This document shows, in pieces, positions 33,470-44,656 of a DNA stretch of 64,000 nt. The stretch spans positions 248,001 to 312,000 of the forward strand of contig SPDT01000009.1 in assembly GCA_008477525.1 (NCBI GenBank). Reading direction: 5' to 3'. The notes below the pieces were generated by a model, which made no database searches, had not been told where the DNA came from, and saw only the letters and a program-made list of their open reading frames with translations. Numbering within the stretch: position 1 is the stretch's first letter; each line of letters opens with the position of its first letter. The DNA comes from Hypomyces perniciosus (taxonomy: Eukaryota > Ascomycota > Sordariomycetes > Hypocreales > Hypocreaceae). The position numbers were made by a program, and so were the translations under genes.

Positions 33470-33629
33470 TACTCAAATATGACACGATCACGGCTTCAAA
33501 TACTCAAATATGATGCCCATATTTGACTTATTTGATTTGACGGCAGCCCTGGGCGTTGTATTTGAATGCCTTTCTTTTGAGATGCTATGGATGATAAGAC
33601 ATGCCTTGATGGTGATGAAATTGTATTTA

Positions 33630-33705
33630 TAGGGAAGGGTTTCGAACCGCCGGCTTCATCTGTCGTGTAACGCAGTAATGTAGTCAGCTTGTTGAAAACA
33701 CATTC
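33630..33705 (-). other. tRNA-like remnant or tRNA-derived SINE head
   Basis: On the minus strand, GCCGGCGGTTCGAAACCCT contains a perfect B box (GGTTCGAAACC). It is preceded by CATTACTGCGTTACACGACAG, which could be an anticodon arm with a TTACAC loop. The D arm and acceptor pairing are not convincing, so it is not called as a tRNA gene. Confidence 0.3.
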
Positions 33706-33909
33706 GATAGGGCTTCAGGGACTATCATTCCAGATCAATTGATTGCTCTCCCTGTATCTCTTTCTCTCTCCCTCGCAATTGATTTCCTATCCAGCCTTAT
33801 TATCATAGAAAGAGAACGCCGCGCGTTCTGTTTTACCTCACGTCAGACTGGTCGGCAAATCTCGATTCTATTTTCAGCAGGCCCTCTGTAGATATAGCAG
33901 CCTGTAGAT

Positions 33910-34385
33910 ATAGCAGCATACTGGGTGGAAAACAACACGCTAGCGAGCACCTGCATGCTTATTGAACCTAGCCAAAGACTCTGGAGTGAAGTGGAAGAGG
34001 CCATTGTGTCTGTATCGTCCGATCAATACGACATGGATATAGTTAATGAACTGTTTCAAGACTCTGCTCACCGGCTTCCTGGAAGCTATGCCACCCTGAA
34101 TAGTCACTGGGAAGATCGGAACATTCCTATCTGGTTTGGTACCAATCAGACAATGGAATTCCCTGCTGGCAAATCGGCTCGTCCTGCATCAGATGGAGAG
34201 CTTGAAGAGCTCTATCATTAAGCCCATATTATACACTTTACAGCAATCGGGAAACCCTGGATGAGTGAGAAGAATGCAGCAAAGATGTCTAGACCCAATG
34301 CTCATCCCTTATTATTTGAGCAATGGGCAGAATGGCGCGCTATTGCGTCGTGACTGTGCCCTGGGAATTTAATTAACATTATATG
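33910..34385 (+). pseudogene. GT8 glycosyltransferase C-terminal relic
   Basis: The frame from about 33910 resembles the C-terminal third of fungal GT8 (glycogenin-like) transferases: ENNTLASTCMLIEPSQ, QYDMDIVNELFQDSAHRLPG, WEDRNIPIWFG. After a TAA at 34219 the same frame continues: AHIIHFTAIGKPWM (the HF...GKPW substrate block) and RPNAHPLLFEQWAEWR, then TGA. The catalytic N-terminal half with the DxD motif is missing. Directly upstream is a tandem repeat of CTGTAGATATAGCAG (33886-33915). Confidence 0.65.
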
Positions 34386-34479
34386 AACTTTAATTTTTAA
34401 ATAAGTCAAAGGAAATAGAAGATGGAAATTACGGGTAACATATCTATCCTGCCCTTCTATTGTTAATTGTCATCTTCAC

Positions 34480-34481
<2 letters not shown>

Positions 34482-34517
<36 letters not shown>
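34482..34517 (+). repeat. 36-nt poly-C run
   Basis: An uninterrupted run of C from 34482 to 34517. Long C/G homopolymers are rare in fungal genomes. It may be real, with G-quadruplex potential on the minus strand, or its length may be an assembly or sequencing artefact. Confidence 0.9.
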
Positions 34518-34519
<2 letters not shown>

Positions 34520-35158
34520 ACCTAACCTTTTTCGCTAGAGGGAGTAAAGAGGAAGACCATTTCACTCCTAACTGTAATTGATTCTTATCATCGTACTTCA
34601 ATCCTCCGTAGAAGTGTTCTGTAAGCGGTTGATCGTTCTAATGGAGAGGCAAGGCGATCGGGCTGAATTGTCCAGCATATATTGCATACTATGGATAAGG
34701 CGGAATATCATGCAACCATTTATCACGGTATCGCGCTTGATTATCGGACTCTAAGCTTTGATCGCTGTTTGTAACCCTACTGTGCTTAGTAGCCGAGATT
34801 CTATAATAGTCGGTAGCGTTCTGAATTAATCGGCGGCTACCCTATGTCCTGCTGGCGCCATGCCAATCTCCTACGTAAGTGAATCGTTGTAGGGGTAGCA
34901 AACATCAAGGAATAGAAGAGTAGGGCTCTTGCCCAGGTTCGAGCTTCCCGGTTGGCTGCGACTTCCCTTTCAATAATCCGGTGACAAAAGGAGTCGGCCG
35001 TAAAGGTGGGCTGCTGAAATAATAAATAAATTGCCGAAACACATGGGTTTCATTATACTCATGAAATACTGCATAACATTCAATCCAATGGTATGTACAG
35101 TACTCCGTATACATACAATATAGAAACGCCATTTTGTCCTCCAGACATCCCATTATAC
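34518..35158. other. No gene seen
   Basis: Only short frames; 3' flank of the GT25 gene on its right side. Confidence 0.4.
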
Positions 35159-36475
35159 CTAGCCGTCAGGAAATTGATCCCAGTAGTTAGTGTCACCGGC
35201 CAAAATCCTTTCCGTGTTTAATCGGACACTCCACCTAATCATATCACTGGTGCTCTTCTTTGCGAAGCCATCACCATGGTTTCCGATATCACTCAACGCA
35301 CCCACCGGGCCAGCAGGACGATAGTGGTATATAAGCGATGGCTGTGTGGTGAGACAGGTAGCCTTTTTTCTCCCCTTTTTTCCTTCACAGTAAAATCGAA
35401 GTAGAATATCGTAGGGGTCGGTAACATCCTTCAGGCCAATTTCGTAGAGCAGCTTCCTGGCGCCACGCTGGCTTAGAGCATAGCCAAGAGTACATACTCC
35501 CTCCTGGACATGATGCACTGCTCGAGTGTGCTCTGGATATTTGTCCTTCAGGGTAAAGGGGCTGGCTAAGGACCAGAGATACTTTCTTGCAGCTACAGTC
35601 TCATCGTTTCGTTGAATTATACGGCCATTCGGAATACTTAAGCTCTTGTCGAGAGGAAACTGCATACCACAGTGCCCAAGCCAGAGAACATCCCAGTCGT
35701 CCCCATAAGGTGACATAGTTGGTGGGCTCGTGGAAGGAAGGTTCTGAAACAACATATCGGATATAGAATCTGGTGAGTGCTTGGGCGGCACCCGATACGT
35801 AGGATCAGCATAGGTGTGTGGCGATCGTGACAATGGCTGCAAGAGGGCATTAGCGGAAAGCGCAAAGTCTGTCAACTGTTCTCGTAATCTGATGTCCCAA
35901 TCAACATCGTCTTCGAGAATCAGGGCGGAGGAGAGGTTGCGATACACAATTCTATAAGGCGGAAGGCGATGGTCAGTTTCTTCTAGCAGCGACGAAATGA
36001 ACAGGGGCAGCGACATACTCTCTAACTGCATTCATGTGTGCTCTCCATGAGCCCACAGTGGCATCTGCCACGCGATCGTGTTTTGTCGTTTGCGGAGTAG
36101 CTTTATCGGGGAGGTCTTTGCCGTAGACACCATATATGAACTCGATATTGATATCGCTAACGGCTGCTTGGAGGACCATGCCATCGCGACGATCCGTCCG
36201 CACAGGAAGTCCGACGACTAAAATCTTCTCAAACTGCGACGCAAAAAAAAAAGGGAAGCTCGTGATTAGCGCTCGATCTATACATCTTCCATAAGCTAGA
36301 TTCAACATACTCCGAGTGTCTGGTTGTATATATCCCTAGCGAAACCCGTGCGCGAAACCGGTCGCCGAAAGTTGGGGGTTGATGGGCCTTGGTTGTGGAA
36401 GAAGACGAGGAAGAAAATAAGAAAAGCAGCGCCTAGGATGAGTATCAACCACCTGAAAAAATAAGGCTGGATCAT
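35159..36475 (-). CDS. GT25-family glycosyltransferase, type II membrane protein, 3 exons
   Basis: Exons 36475-36311, 36233-36019 and 35951-35159, with GT-AG introns of 77 and 67 bp, give 390 residues. A short cytoplasmic N-terminus is followed by one membrane helix (WLILILGAAFLIFFLVFF, residues ~9-26), so it is a Golgi-type signal-anchored enzyme. The GT25 fold starts with FEKILVVGLPVRTDRRD. The metal/nucleotide-sugar motif is ALILEDDVDWDI. DDWDVLWLGHCG and CTLGYALSQRGARKLLYE follow, as in LPS-type glycosyltransferases. The frame is open and motifs are complete, so it looks functional. The acceptor is unknown; cell-wall or glycoprotein modification is a guess. Confidence 0.88.
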
Positions 36476-38148
36476 ATCCACATTGATGCTTTGTGGTGAT
36501 GCGAGTGACGTCGAAGAAGTTGCTGTAAGAAGGGAGAGAGAAGTGAGTCTTAAGGATGGAGAAAGTTGTGATTACATGTCGCGCTCAACGTTGGCTGGCT
36601 GGGCTGGCATAATCGCGCGAATAAACTCCTCCACATAGGCAGTTAGTTATATGGTGGGGCTTTGCTGCTGCCTTTTGTTTAATGGTCCTGTGTTAATAAA
36701 TGGTGTCGGTTAGCCGAACGATGCAAGCCTTGCTTTTCATAGGATTGTATTTCGTACTCCGTACTCCGTACAGTAATTTCACTAGACCCAACAAGAATAA
36801 GATTACAGTGTACAGGAAGTGACAAATCATAGCCAAAAAATGCAAAAATCTAGCTATGGGACTGTTGGTACTACCCATGTTCCAGCATTTATCCACTATA
36901 TGGCAAGGATACGGAGTACAATTTTCAATTTTCCCCCCCTCCCACCGCCAGGCCCCACCACCCAATTCTCGTCTTCATCTATGGCATTATACAGACTAAT
37001 CAAAATGCATCAATTAACATCAAGTACTCACATTAATTGCAGAAAACAACTTTATGACAAGGGTGCGCGCAATTGCATTTTGCTATCTAGTGTGCAGGAG
37101 CGAGATTTTGGCGGGCTGCTGGTGAGTTTGACTTGGTTTCGTTTGATCCCATGCAATTGCCGCCCCATTTACTTTGAGAAATTGGGCTTAGTGCATGATA
37201 TGTGGAAAATCGGCTACAAAAAAGGGGGGGCAAAATGGAAGTTGCGAGCAAATAGAGATATGCGTGTGTGTATGTATATCCAACTAAGAGGTAAAATCTC
37301 TTTCTCGGTGCTTAGTTTCACGTCCAGTAGGATTTCCAGGAGATGAACCGTAGGAAAAAGGTTTATGTTCGCAGGAAACTAGGCCATAGCTTGAGCAGAC
37401 GAGTATTATATTAGTGATAGCCCATAGATTCTGACCGTTGATCAAGTAAGATCTTTGTGTTAACAGCTGCTTAGCTAGCATCTATGCCACTCAGGGCGGG
37501 GGCCTTGAGGACCTATATTCATCATCATCTTTCTGGGGTCAACTCATCATGATCGCGTCCCTTTTGGGCTAATGCGCCCGCCAGCTGTTCACTCAGGACC
37601 GAGTGAACACAAGTGAAAGCATGCTCATTCACGGTCGTTCAGACCACTGTTCCTTTGTGACGGAGTGTGGTGTGTGACCCGCTGGGTGGCAGTTATGACT
37701 GGGGTCGTAACAAGTTGTACGTTAGCGGCCGAAATCAGTGTCCAATCGTTGTTGACACCTCCCTCGAACGCCTTGAATGGCTGTTGGCCTGATCGATCGA
37801 ACGAGGGATGGAACGGAGGTCGAAAGAAGGCTGTGAAATAAACTCTTGTTTCGATTATCGACATACATACATACTCGTCGCGGAGCATATGTAAATGAAT
37901 TCTAACTCAGGTCTAAAAATATTACGTACTTCGTACGTAGTGCTTTCTGAAGTCTCTTAGAACATAATTGTGTCAGATGATGTCTTGCCGCATTGAAATG
38001 GTGGCTTGCTTTCGATATGCAGCCTGCATTACAAAACTCTGCCTTCCCCGCATTCAAAGCTTAGAAGCTTTCTAGACTTATTCCTCTTGATTTTCATTTC
38101 GCAGATTATTGAACAAACGATAGTTCCCAGTATCAACCACCTGTCAAT
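36476..38148. other. No gene; one MITE-like scrap
   Basis: No convincing coding sequence. Bases 37721-37738 (AGCGGCCGAAATCAGTGTCC) look like a short end of the MITE family. The stretch 37741-37873 (TGTTGACACCTCC... to CGATTATCGACA) resembles a copia-type LTR end, but the ends are not proven. Pyrimidine and CCCC runs lie near 36930-36950. Confidence 0.35.
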
Positions 38149-39299
38149 ATGCCAGGCTGCGGCTGCGGTCGCAACTTCAAAAACAGCACTGCTGTTGCGC
38201 AGCATAGACGAGACGGAGCTGGCAAGTTTCTATGTGAGCTTTGTGGAGGGTGTTGCAGAACGCCTTATCGTCTTAATGAACATAAACGAAGAGTGCACTC
38301 GCTTTGTAATTATGGGCAATGCAGCAGGCATTTCGCATCTGAGACCAGCCTGGCTCAACATCAACAGGCCATCAAACATTGGTCTTGCCGCGACTGTCGT
38401 GAGTCTTTCAACAGCGAAGTGGCGTTGAAGCATTATTTTGCATCATCGCATCCTGTTGTTGAGTTCCGCTGCTGCGATTGTGATCAAAACTTCGTGAACT
38501 CAAAAGCCTTGGACCAACACTTGGCGAACAAAATCCATCGGCCAGTCATCAAACAGCCGGAACTCCCATACTGCAAGGAATGTGATCGAGAATTCAAGAA
38601 TGCGAAGGCTTTGCAACAACATAGAGGCTCGGTGGCTCATCGTCCCATCAGCAAGATTCGATGCTATGCCGGTTCGAATGGCTGCACTGCTAGCTTCTCA
38701 TGCCCTTCCGCCATGATCCATCATCTCAAAAGTGGAAAGTGTTCCTCCGGTATTGACCGAGATTGAATCATATGATTATTGCCAATGACGCCGATCGTGT
38801 CACCACCAATACGAACAGCGTCTTTCAGATGCTGCCAGACTCTAGTCCGGTCAGCGGACTGACAACTCCCGAGATGTGGACACCAAGCACAGAGACGGGT
38901 GGTTTCCCATTGACACCTTCAAGCAGTCGAATCTGTTTACCCTCTTTGCTAAATACAGCTCTTGCCAACTATCTAGATATTCTAGACGAAGCCACATCGT
39001 TGTGTTGCCCCCTCTGCCCACCACAACACCGAGCGTTTGCCACTTCTCAAGGCCTCAAGGACCACATGAACTCTCCCGCTCACGTGATAAAAATCTTTCA
39101 CTGTCCCTTAAATCTGCTAAGCTTTGATATTGAACGGGTTGAGAGGCGCAAAGAGAAGCATTTCTCAACACTGAGCGGACTCGCCCAGCATCTTGAAAGC
39201 GGAGCTTGTGAAGGTGGAGTGTCCGGCTTAAAGGCGGCGGTTCAGTATCTAGAGAAGAAACTGGATTCTAAGGGTCTTTCTGTAAAGCTACTCTGTTGA
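38149..39299 (+). pseudogene. Multi-C2H2 zinc-finger protein with one frameshift
   Basis: Frame 1 (38149-38766) encodes about seven C2H2-type fingers, for example CELCGGCCRTPYRLNEH, CRDCRESFNSEVALKHYF, CKECDREFKNAKALQQH. It ends at a TGA. Frame 2 overlaps it by 4 nt and goes on to 39299 with NHMIIANDADRVTTNTNS, a Ser/Thr/Pro-rich linker (SGLTTPEMWTPSTETGG), CCPLCPPQHRAFATSQGL and FSTLSGLAQHLESGAC. In related fungal proteins both halves form one chain, so a single base has been lost at about 38763. Either this is a pseudogene or the base is a sequence error. The role is unknown; such proteins are nucleic-acid-binding candidates. Confidence 0.7.
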
Positions 39300-40275
39300 T
39301 ATATTGGAATAAAATTACAGCCGTCTAAGACGGCTTACAACAGGTCATCTATGAATTTGTTTCGTCTATATTAAGAGGCTGCTGATGCCACCGTCAGAGC
39401 AATCAGTACAGAGTACGCCATCGTGAACAACGATAAATTTGCCGTAGGAAGCGACCCTGGTCCATGTCCCGGGACTCATGCGTAAAATGACTGAAAGCAC
39501 AATGTCAAAGCTCCAGCAATAGAGGAGATCACTTGTGACAGTGAACTCTATTCTTCGCGTTGTCCAAACAATCGGGGAACGTGTTTTGGAGGAAAATGGC
39601 ATCTAACAGTGATATAAAAATTAGCGAACAGATAACTAAAGCAGTAGAAAGACTTCAAGCAGATTTTTCTCGTTAAGGAGACACTAAGTGAACATTGGAA
39701 GATGAATCGTTATTGTAGACAGTGACACCAAAATTCCTCGCAACGGTTAGGAGAGAAGCGTGGAAATTGTGTAAACTCTGAACATAAATTTGTGTTCTGG
39801 ACGACTCATACGTTATGAGCATCGTTATTCCTCCCCTCACAAAAGGCAGAAGATTGGAAGTTATCACACCCTTATACTATGACTAACTCCCAAACTGCCT
39901 TTCCAGATCTCTTCAGTAATCCCCTATCCCAACCTTGACACCAGCCAACATCGTAGTCTTGCCCTCAAATAAAGTTCGATATTTTGCGGATTAGTAAACC
40001 GAATAAAAAACTCAGAATTGAGTTTGCCCAACCCCGCGTATATTTAGCAGACATATTAGACAGCGATGACGACGCATGACGTTCTTTCATGGCTGCGGCA
40101 ACCTCTCAGGCTAGGATTTTCTCAATCATACAATTAGTGAGAGGCTATGTAACTACAGAGAATAATAACGGGGAACTCCCCCGCATTAGGAATGAGTTTT
40201 TACATCCGTGCGCAAGCTCCATCACTCCCACCTGGTACCGAATGCTCAAGATAGCCGCAGGCATATTACTTTGTT
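39300..40275. other. No recognisable gene
   Basis: Minus-strand frames at 39366-39602 and 39673-39867 are short and not recognised, although the first has a cysteine pair (LCTDCSDGG). They could be remnants of a small gene. Confidence 0.35.
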
Positions 40276-41373
40276 ATGGCATCCAGACTTGATATCGACA
40301 TTGACGGCGATATTGTCTTGAGACTTCACCAAGTACAGTTAACTGACAACGGGACTAACAAAAAGCCGGGATGCAATGAACCAAATGAACAAGAGCTAAC
40401 TGTATCCTCCAAGGTCTTGTGTCTGATCTCACCCGTCTTCAAGGCTATGCTGCGTGGCAGCTTCAAAGAAAGCATCAATTTAGAGGAGCATAAAGCGTCT
40501 TCTACGCCTTATGTCCTAGATCTCCCGGAAGATGATGCAGAGACTATGACCATTCTTTGCAAAATCATCCATTTTGATACCAACAACCTCCCCGAGAAAC
40601 CTACCACAGCCTTTCTGGAGAAATTAGCATATATTTGTGACAAGTATCAGTGTGTTGGTGCTATAAAGCATTGTGGTACTGTCTGGATGAGGAACTGGTT
40701 TCTGGACTCTGATAAGAAGACTGCTTGCATCGATGATCTTTGTCGACTCCTTATTTTTGCGTACGTTTCGGATCTTCCTTATGAATTCTCGGAAGCATCG
40801 TGGAGACTATTCCTTTACCACAGGGGCCCATTTTCAGGGCCGCGTGCCCAAGTGAACAAGTTGAAGGGTCACCCCCTTCTGCAACAAAACGCTCTCGGTA
40901 TTGTCGTTATTCCACCTCTAGTGCGAGTTTCCAACTGACTTAAGCTAGAAAATTTGGACAGAAAGAGATTTCAACATTGCAAAGCGTTTCATCAAGCCCT
41001 GATGGACCCTATGACCCAGGACTCGCGTACATTAACCTCGGGTTGCTACCGAGCTGCCAAAGCCGTGGGTTCCTATCTCAACACTCTTCGGAAGGCGAGC
41101 CTCCTTCCATACGATCTTGACTTCGGAGATCATAGATTTTACGATCTCCTAGAAAAGGCGTCGGATCTGCCAGACATTCCTTCGACTGTGCACCATTGTC
41201 CCTCACAGGGGTACTGTAAGTGCCAAGCGGAACAGGTTGTCAACCTGTCCAGGAGATTAAGAGAGGAGGCCCAGCTTACAAAGAGCCGACAATCGTCTTT
41301 CAACTGTCTCGATTGCTTTAAAACGGAAGGCGAATCCTATAGATTTGGCACATGTCGTTTATCTCACACTTAG
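40276..41373 (+). CDS. BTB/POZ domain protein, 2 exons
   Basis: Exon 1 is 40276-40897 and exon 2 is 40949-41373. The 51-bp intron is GT-AG with a CTGAC branch-like site, and the joined frame gives 348 residues. The BTB fold lies in residues ~10-110: DIDIDGDIVLRLH, the LTVSSKVLCLISPVFKAML helix pair, and LDLPEDDAETMTILCKIIH. The C-terminal half has helices and a cysteine-rich patch (HHCPSQGYCKCQAEQ, NCLDCFKTEGES). This is the usual arrangement of the fungal 'BTB domain, nuclear pore-like' accessory family. The function is unknown; the BTB domain usually mediates dimerisation or Cullin-3 binding. Confidence 0.82.
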
Positions 41374-42495
41374 GTGACTTCAAAACATTACACTTCTATC
41401 TCTATGTAGGATTAACTCTTATTGTGTAATGACTAAAACGGTCGTATAGTTCCCCTGGCTTTCTATACTTAAGCGTAACCACGAACCGATCCTCTCTTAA
41501 ATGCTAGGGCATTTTACTATTGCAATCTCGGCAGAATAATATAATTTGCTGAATTTATGTTGAAATCTAACACGAGAACTTACATAATGCTATTCAAGGT
41601 AACATTTCTCAATGGATATTTCCTCTAGCAATACTGACTTGTTAATAATTCAACTGCAAACTTTCCGCATAACTAGATTTTATATGGGGAATCCGTTTTG
41701 TCATATCTTCTCAATAAAGACCTCTTACTTACCCAACCTCCGCTGCATCGCTGATCTGCTCTCTTGCATCAACTGCAGACTCTTCCATTACTACCTTCCC
41801 TGGCTTCACACTTCTCCTATTCCGCCTCGGCTTTCTTGCACTATTATTGTCAGCATTTATACCTCGCAAACATGGGCTGCCGCTACTACTCTGGATTCGC
41901 CCAGCTTGATGTACTGGCACTCTTTGAACTTGTGCTTATATCGTCCGCGTTGTTCCTTGGGCCTCCTGTTCTGATGTCAGTTGACCACCCCTGCAGCTCC
42001 GTCTGCCGCTCCCCTCTTCCCGATGCGACTTGGCCTCGTGCTCAATACGTGTCGGATAACATTGGTCTTCGTGTTGGAATATTGACCTGGAATTAAAACA
42101 TGCAAGGTCAGCCTCACCAGTCGGGCTGATATAATATGAATAGGGCTTGCATAACCCTTCCTCAACTATAAAAAGGCTGGGTAGGAAATCGATTAGGGAG
42201 CAGGATCATCAGCGAATTGAGTGAATTTTCAGGTGCCCAGAAATGCCCTATTTTTCGTGATATGTTCAGACTGACTACATGACTGTATAATTCGATAATA
42301 CGCGATAAGGATGTGTCCGGGTCAGATTGCATTCTACCGTACTCCTCAGATGTTAGGCTCTTGTGTTAGGTCACGTTATGTCGAAAACACGTCAGGTTAT
42401 ATCAATAACGGATCAACAGTATGAGGACACACATAGATGACTACAAAGCGATTGAATTCGACACTCTTGCTGTTCCCATGTTGCTGCCGTTGCGC
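41374..42495. other. No gene; second copy of a dispersed repeat
   Basis: Plus-strand frames at 41764-42096 look random. Bases 42396-42480 match 18091-18173 (TATATCAATAACGGATCAACAGTATGAGG, ATTCGACACTCTTGCTG). The repeat ends just before the OrsD-like fragment. Confidence 0.45.
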
Positions 42496-42954
42496 TTAAT
42501 GATCCAGTATTTCCGATCCGAGCCAATCGTCCATGTCTAAAGGTATACGTAGTTGAAAAGTGCGGCGCCGAGCAGTACCATAATGGGAACACTGCTCACG
42601 CATAAAAGGGTCTGAAAAGCGGCGTGTCATCGATTGCAAACTGATAGTGTGGAAGGTGCACCGACTGCAGGTAAACCCATCATAGACACGTAGCAGTTCA
42701 TGCTCTGGGGATCCATCCTCGCGAGGCGGCACATCGTCGGGCTTGCGGATGCATGGAGAATGGAGGGATTTAAGAACCTGTGTTAAGCCCTTTCGCGCCT
42801 CCTCAAGGATATGGTGCTTGTCACGGAGATGCGCTGTCACGCGGGATCCACCAGCAGAAAGGGCATATCGGCATTCATTCCAGAAGCAGATTAGAACGTG
42901 CGCATCAGGGTCAAAATATAGCCCGAGATTGGTGAACAGTTCTGGATTTGGCAT
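42496..42954 (-). pseudogene. OrsD-like (C2H2/telomere-helicase-associated) domain fragment
   Basis: A 152-codon frame starts MPNPELFTNLGLYFDPDAHV and contains CFWNECRYALSAGGSRVTAHLRDKHH (C2H2-type finger), EARKGLTQVLKSL, PPREDGSPEHELLRVYDGFTCSRC and MTRRFSDPFMREQC. This order is typical of the OrsD-type domain that is found alone or at the start of large fungal proteins, including some telomere-linked helicases. It is far shorter than such proteins and nothing follows, so it is a fragment or a small stand-alone copy. Confidence 0.6.
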
Positions 42955-43361
42955 TGTAAAGGAGGCAACGGCCTAGTATATAAACAAGTCATACACTCCG
43001 TACATGAACAACCGAGATGGGGGCTGCCTACAACAAGAGGAGAGAGAGAGGCTATTTATCGATTGCTCTCATCGCAAAGCATGCGATTATACGGAGTAGA
43101 GTACGCCACAAAGCCATCAACGGACCTGTAACCCAATCAGCGTGCACGGACAAAAAACATGTAATTAGCCAAAATACAGGAAATACGACAGGACAAGGAA
43201 GTGTGCACGAGCTAATTTGGTTGTATTTCATCGAATTACAAGCAACCCTTGGTACAGTAGGGCTATACACGGATAAAAATCATATCAATTACTTGACAGA
43301 ATTGCCAATCAATCAAGTCGATAGTGTCTAGGAATCAAGACGCGATCTCAATGCATGTGAC
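42955..43361. other. No gene seen
   Basis: Short frames on both strands only. Confidence 0.4.
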
Positions 43362-44656
43362 CTAGACTGAATCCTCCAAGTGGCTAAAGTCAAACACCTC
43401 ATATTGCTCTAAGCAATCATTATATATCTTGTTCCCGTAGAAAAGAAAGATCCGCCCGTTGATATCCCATACCAGCTCACTATCGACATTTGCGTGACTA
43501 CGAGGTTGCTTAACAAGCTCGCTGCCAGACTTTGACCAAATCATTAAGTTTTTGTGACTCCGGCAATAAAGCGGTCGAGAAAAATCTCGACGTGAGCATC
43601 ATCATCAGTGACGAAGCTGCCTTTTTCATGCCCGTCATGAGCTCCGAGAATGTGGAATTGACCTTCATAGCCAATCAGATGTGCGTTGTCTGGAAATGCG
43701 AGCCACTTGTCATGAGGCAAGAGCCTCCGAGCGAATTTGCTCTGTATCTCGCTTGGAAGAAGATTGCCATCTGTAGCATAACATTTGACATCGTTACCTG
43801 ACACAACTTCCACTATGCCACCTTTTGTTTGGATACAGCGGTGACGAGGAGCTTCAAAGTGAGCAATCCATGCATGGGTTTTGAGGTTCCATAATTTGAC
43901 ATCGTAGTCGCTGTACGTCAAAATACGGTCGGGGTCGTTGGTTGGCGCGTACTCTATCACACCAAAGTGCTCCAAAGTGCATAGCTTTGACACCCCTTGG
44001 CTGTCTCGGATTTCTATAGTGCCTGCGGAGGTGCCGCTGCGGAGTAGACGTAGCATGTAGTGATTGTGTGCGATCCACTTCTTCGAGGGACAGGCATCAA
44101 TACCGTCATCGGCGGTCGTTTCTAGATGTTGCACAAGCGACCAATTTTCGACCCTTCGGATAACAAGGCTATCCTTCTCCCATCCCATACATAGCGATCC
44201 ATTTGCATAATAGCTGTCGAGTATCATCGATGGCTGCGAGTTGCATACAAGGTGCAAATCGCCATCTTCAAGTAGGTAAATTTCACCACAATTGTCATTA
44301 ATAGACCGTATTACTAACGTTAATCTTGGACTTAGACGGTGTACGAAGTCGACAATAGAAGTGGAGTATCTTATATCTCTCTCGTAGCTTGCCGCATGTC
44401 TGCGTCGGGTAATGTTCTCAATCGTATGGAGTAAGTGTGCATAAATTCTTCGCCCATCGTGAAGGGAATTGGGCTCATATGCATAGTCATGGCCTACTAG
44501 CAGTCCAATTAGTTGCTGCCAAACTAGACTTCTGATGGATGACCACGTAAATCTGCTGATTGCCGAGACTCTAAGAAGGTCCTTGCCTTCGAGACAAGAC
44601 ACAATCCGCTCTCTTAACTCTAGGGTGTGGAAGACTTCGATTGAGGAAGTAGACAT
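43362..44656 (-). pseudogene. F-box / beta-propeller-like protein, frameshift in an A-run
   Basis: Start at ATG 44656 (MSTSSIEVFHTLELRERI); an in-frame ATG 30 bp upstream is less likely. The F-box (residues ~5-45) is EVFHTLELRERIVSCLEGKDLLRVSAISR. The rest has repeated beta-strand blocks (GTIEIRDSQGVSKLC, YDVKLWNLKTHAWIAHFE), suggesting a propeller. The first frame stops at 43544. The next frame continues without a gap: MIWSKSGSELVKQ to HLEDSV at 43362. One extra A in the ACAAAAAC run at 43553-43547 would join them. It would be a substrate adaptor of an SCF ubiquitin ligase if functional. The lesion may be a sequence error. Confidence 0.65.

Larger units (their letters stand above)
27993..33551 (+). 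mobile_element. Complete hAT element, 5.56 kb with nested insertions
   Basis: The ends are inverted repeats: CAGGGCTGCCGTCAAATCAAATA at 27993 and its complement ending CAGCCCTG at 33551. The 8-bp target duplication GGCGTTGT is perfect (27985-27992 and 33552-33559). Both subterminal regions are filled with TCAAATA-type repeats, as in active hAT elements. The element contains a decayed transposase, a LINE (29602-31660) and a MITE (33010-33469). Without them it would be about 3.0 kb, the usual size. Confidence 0.93.
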
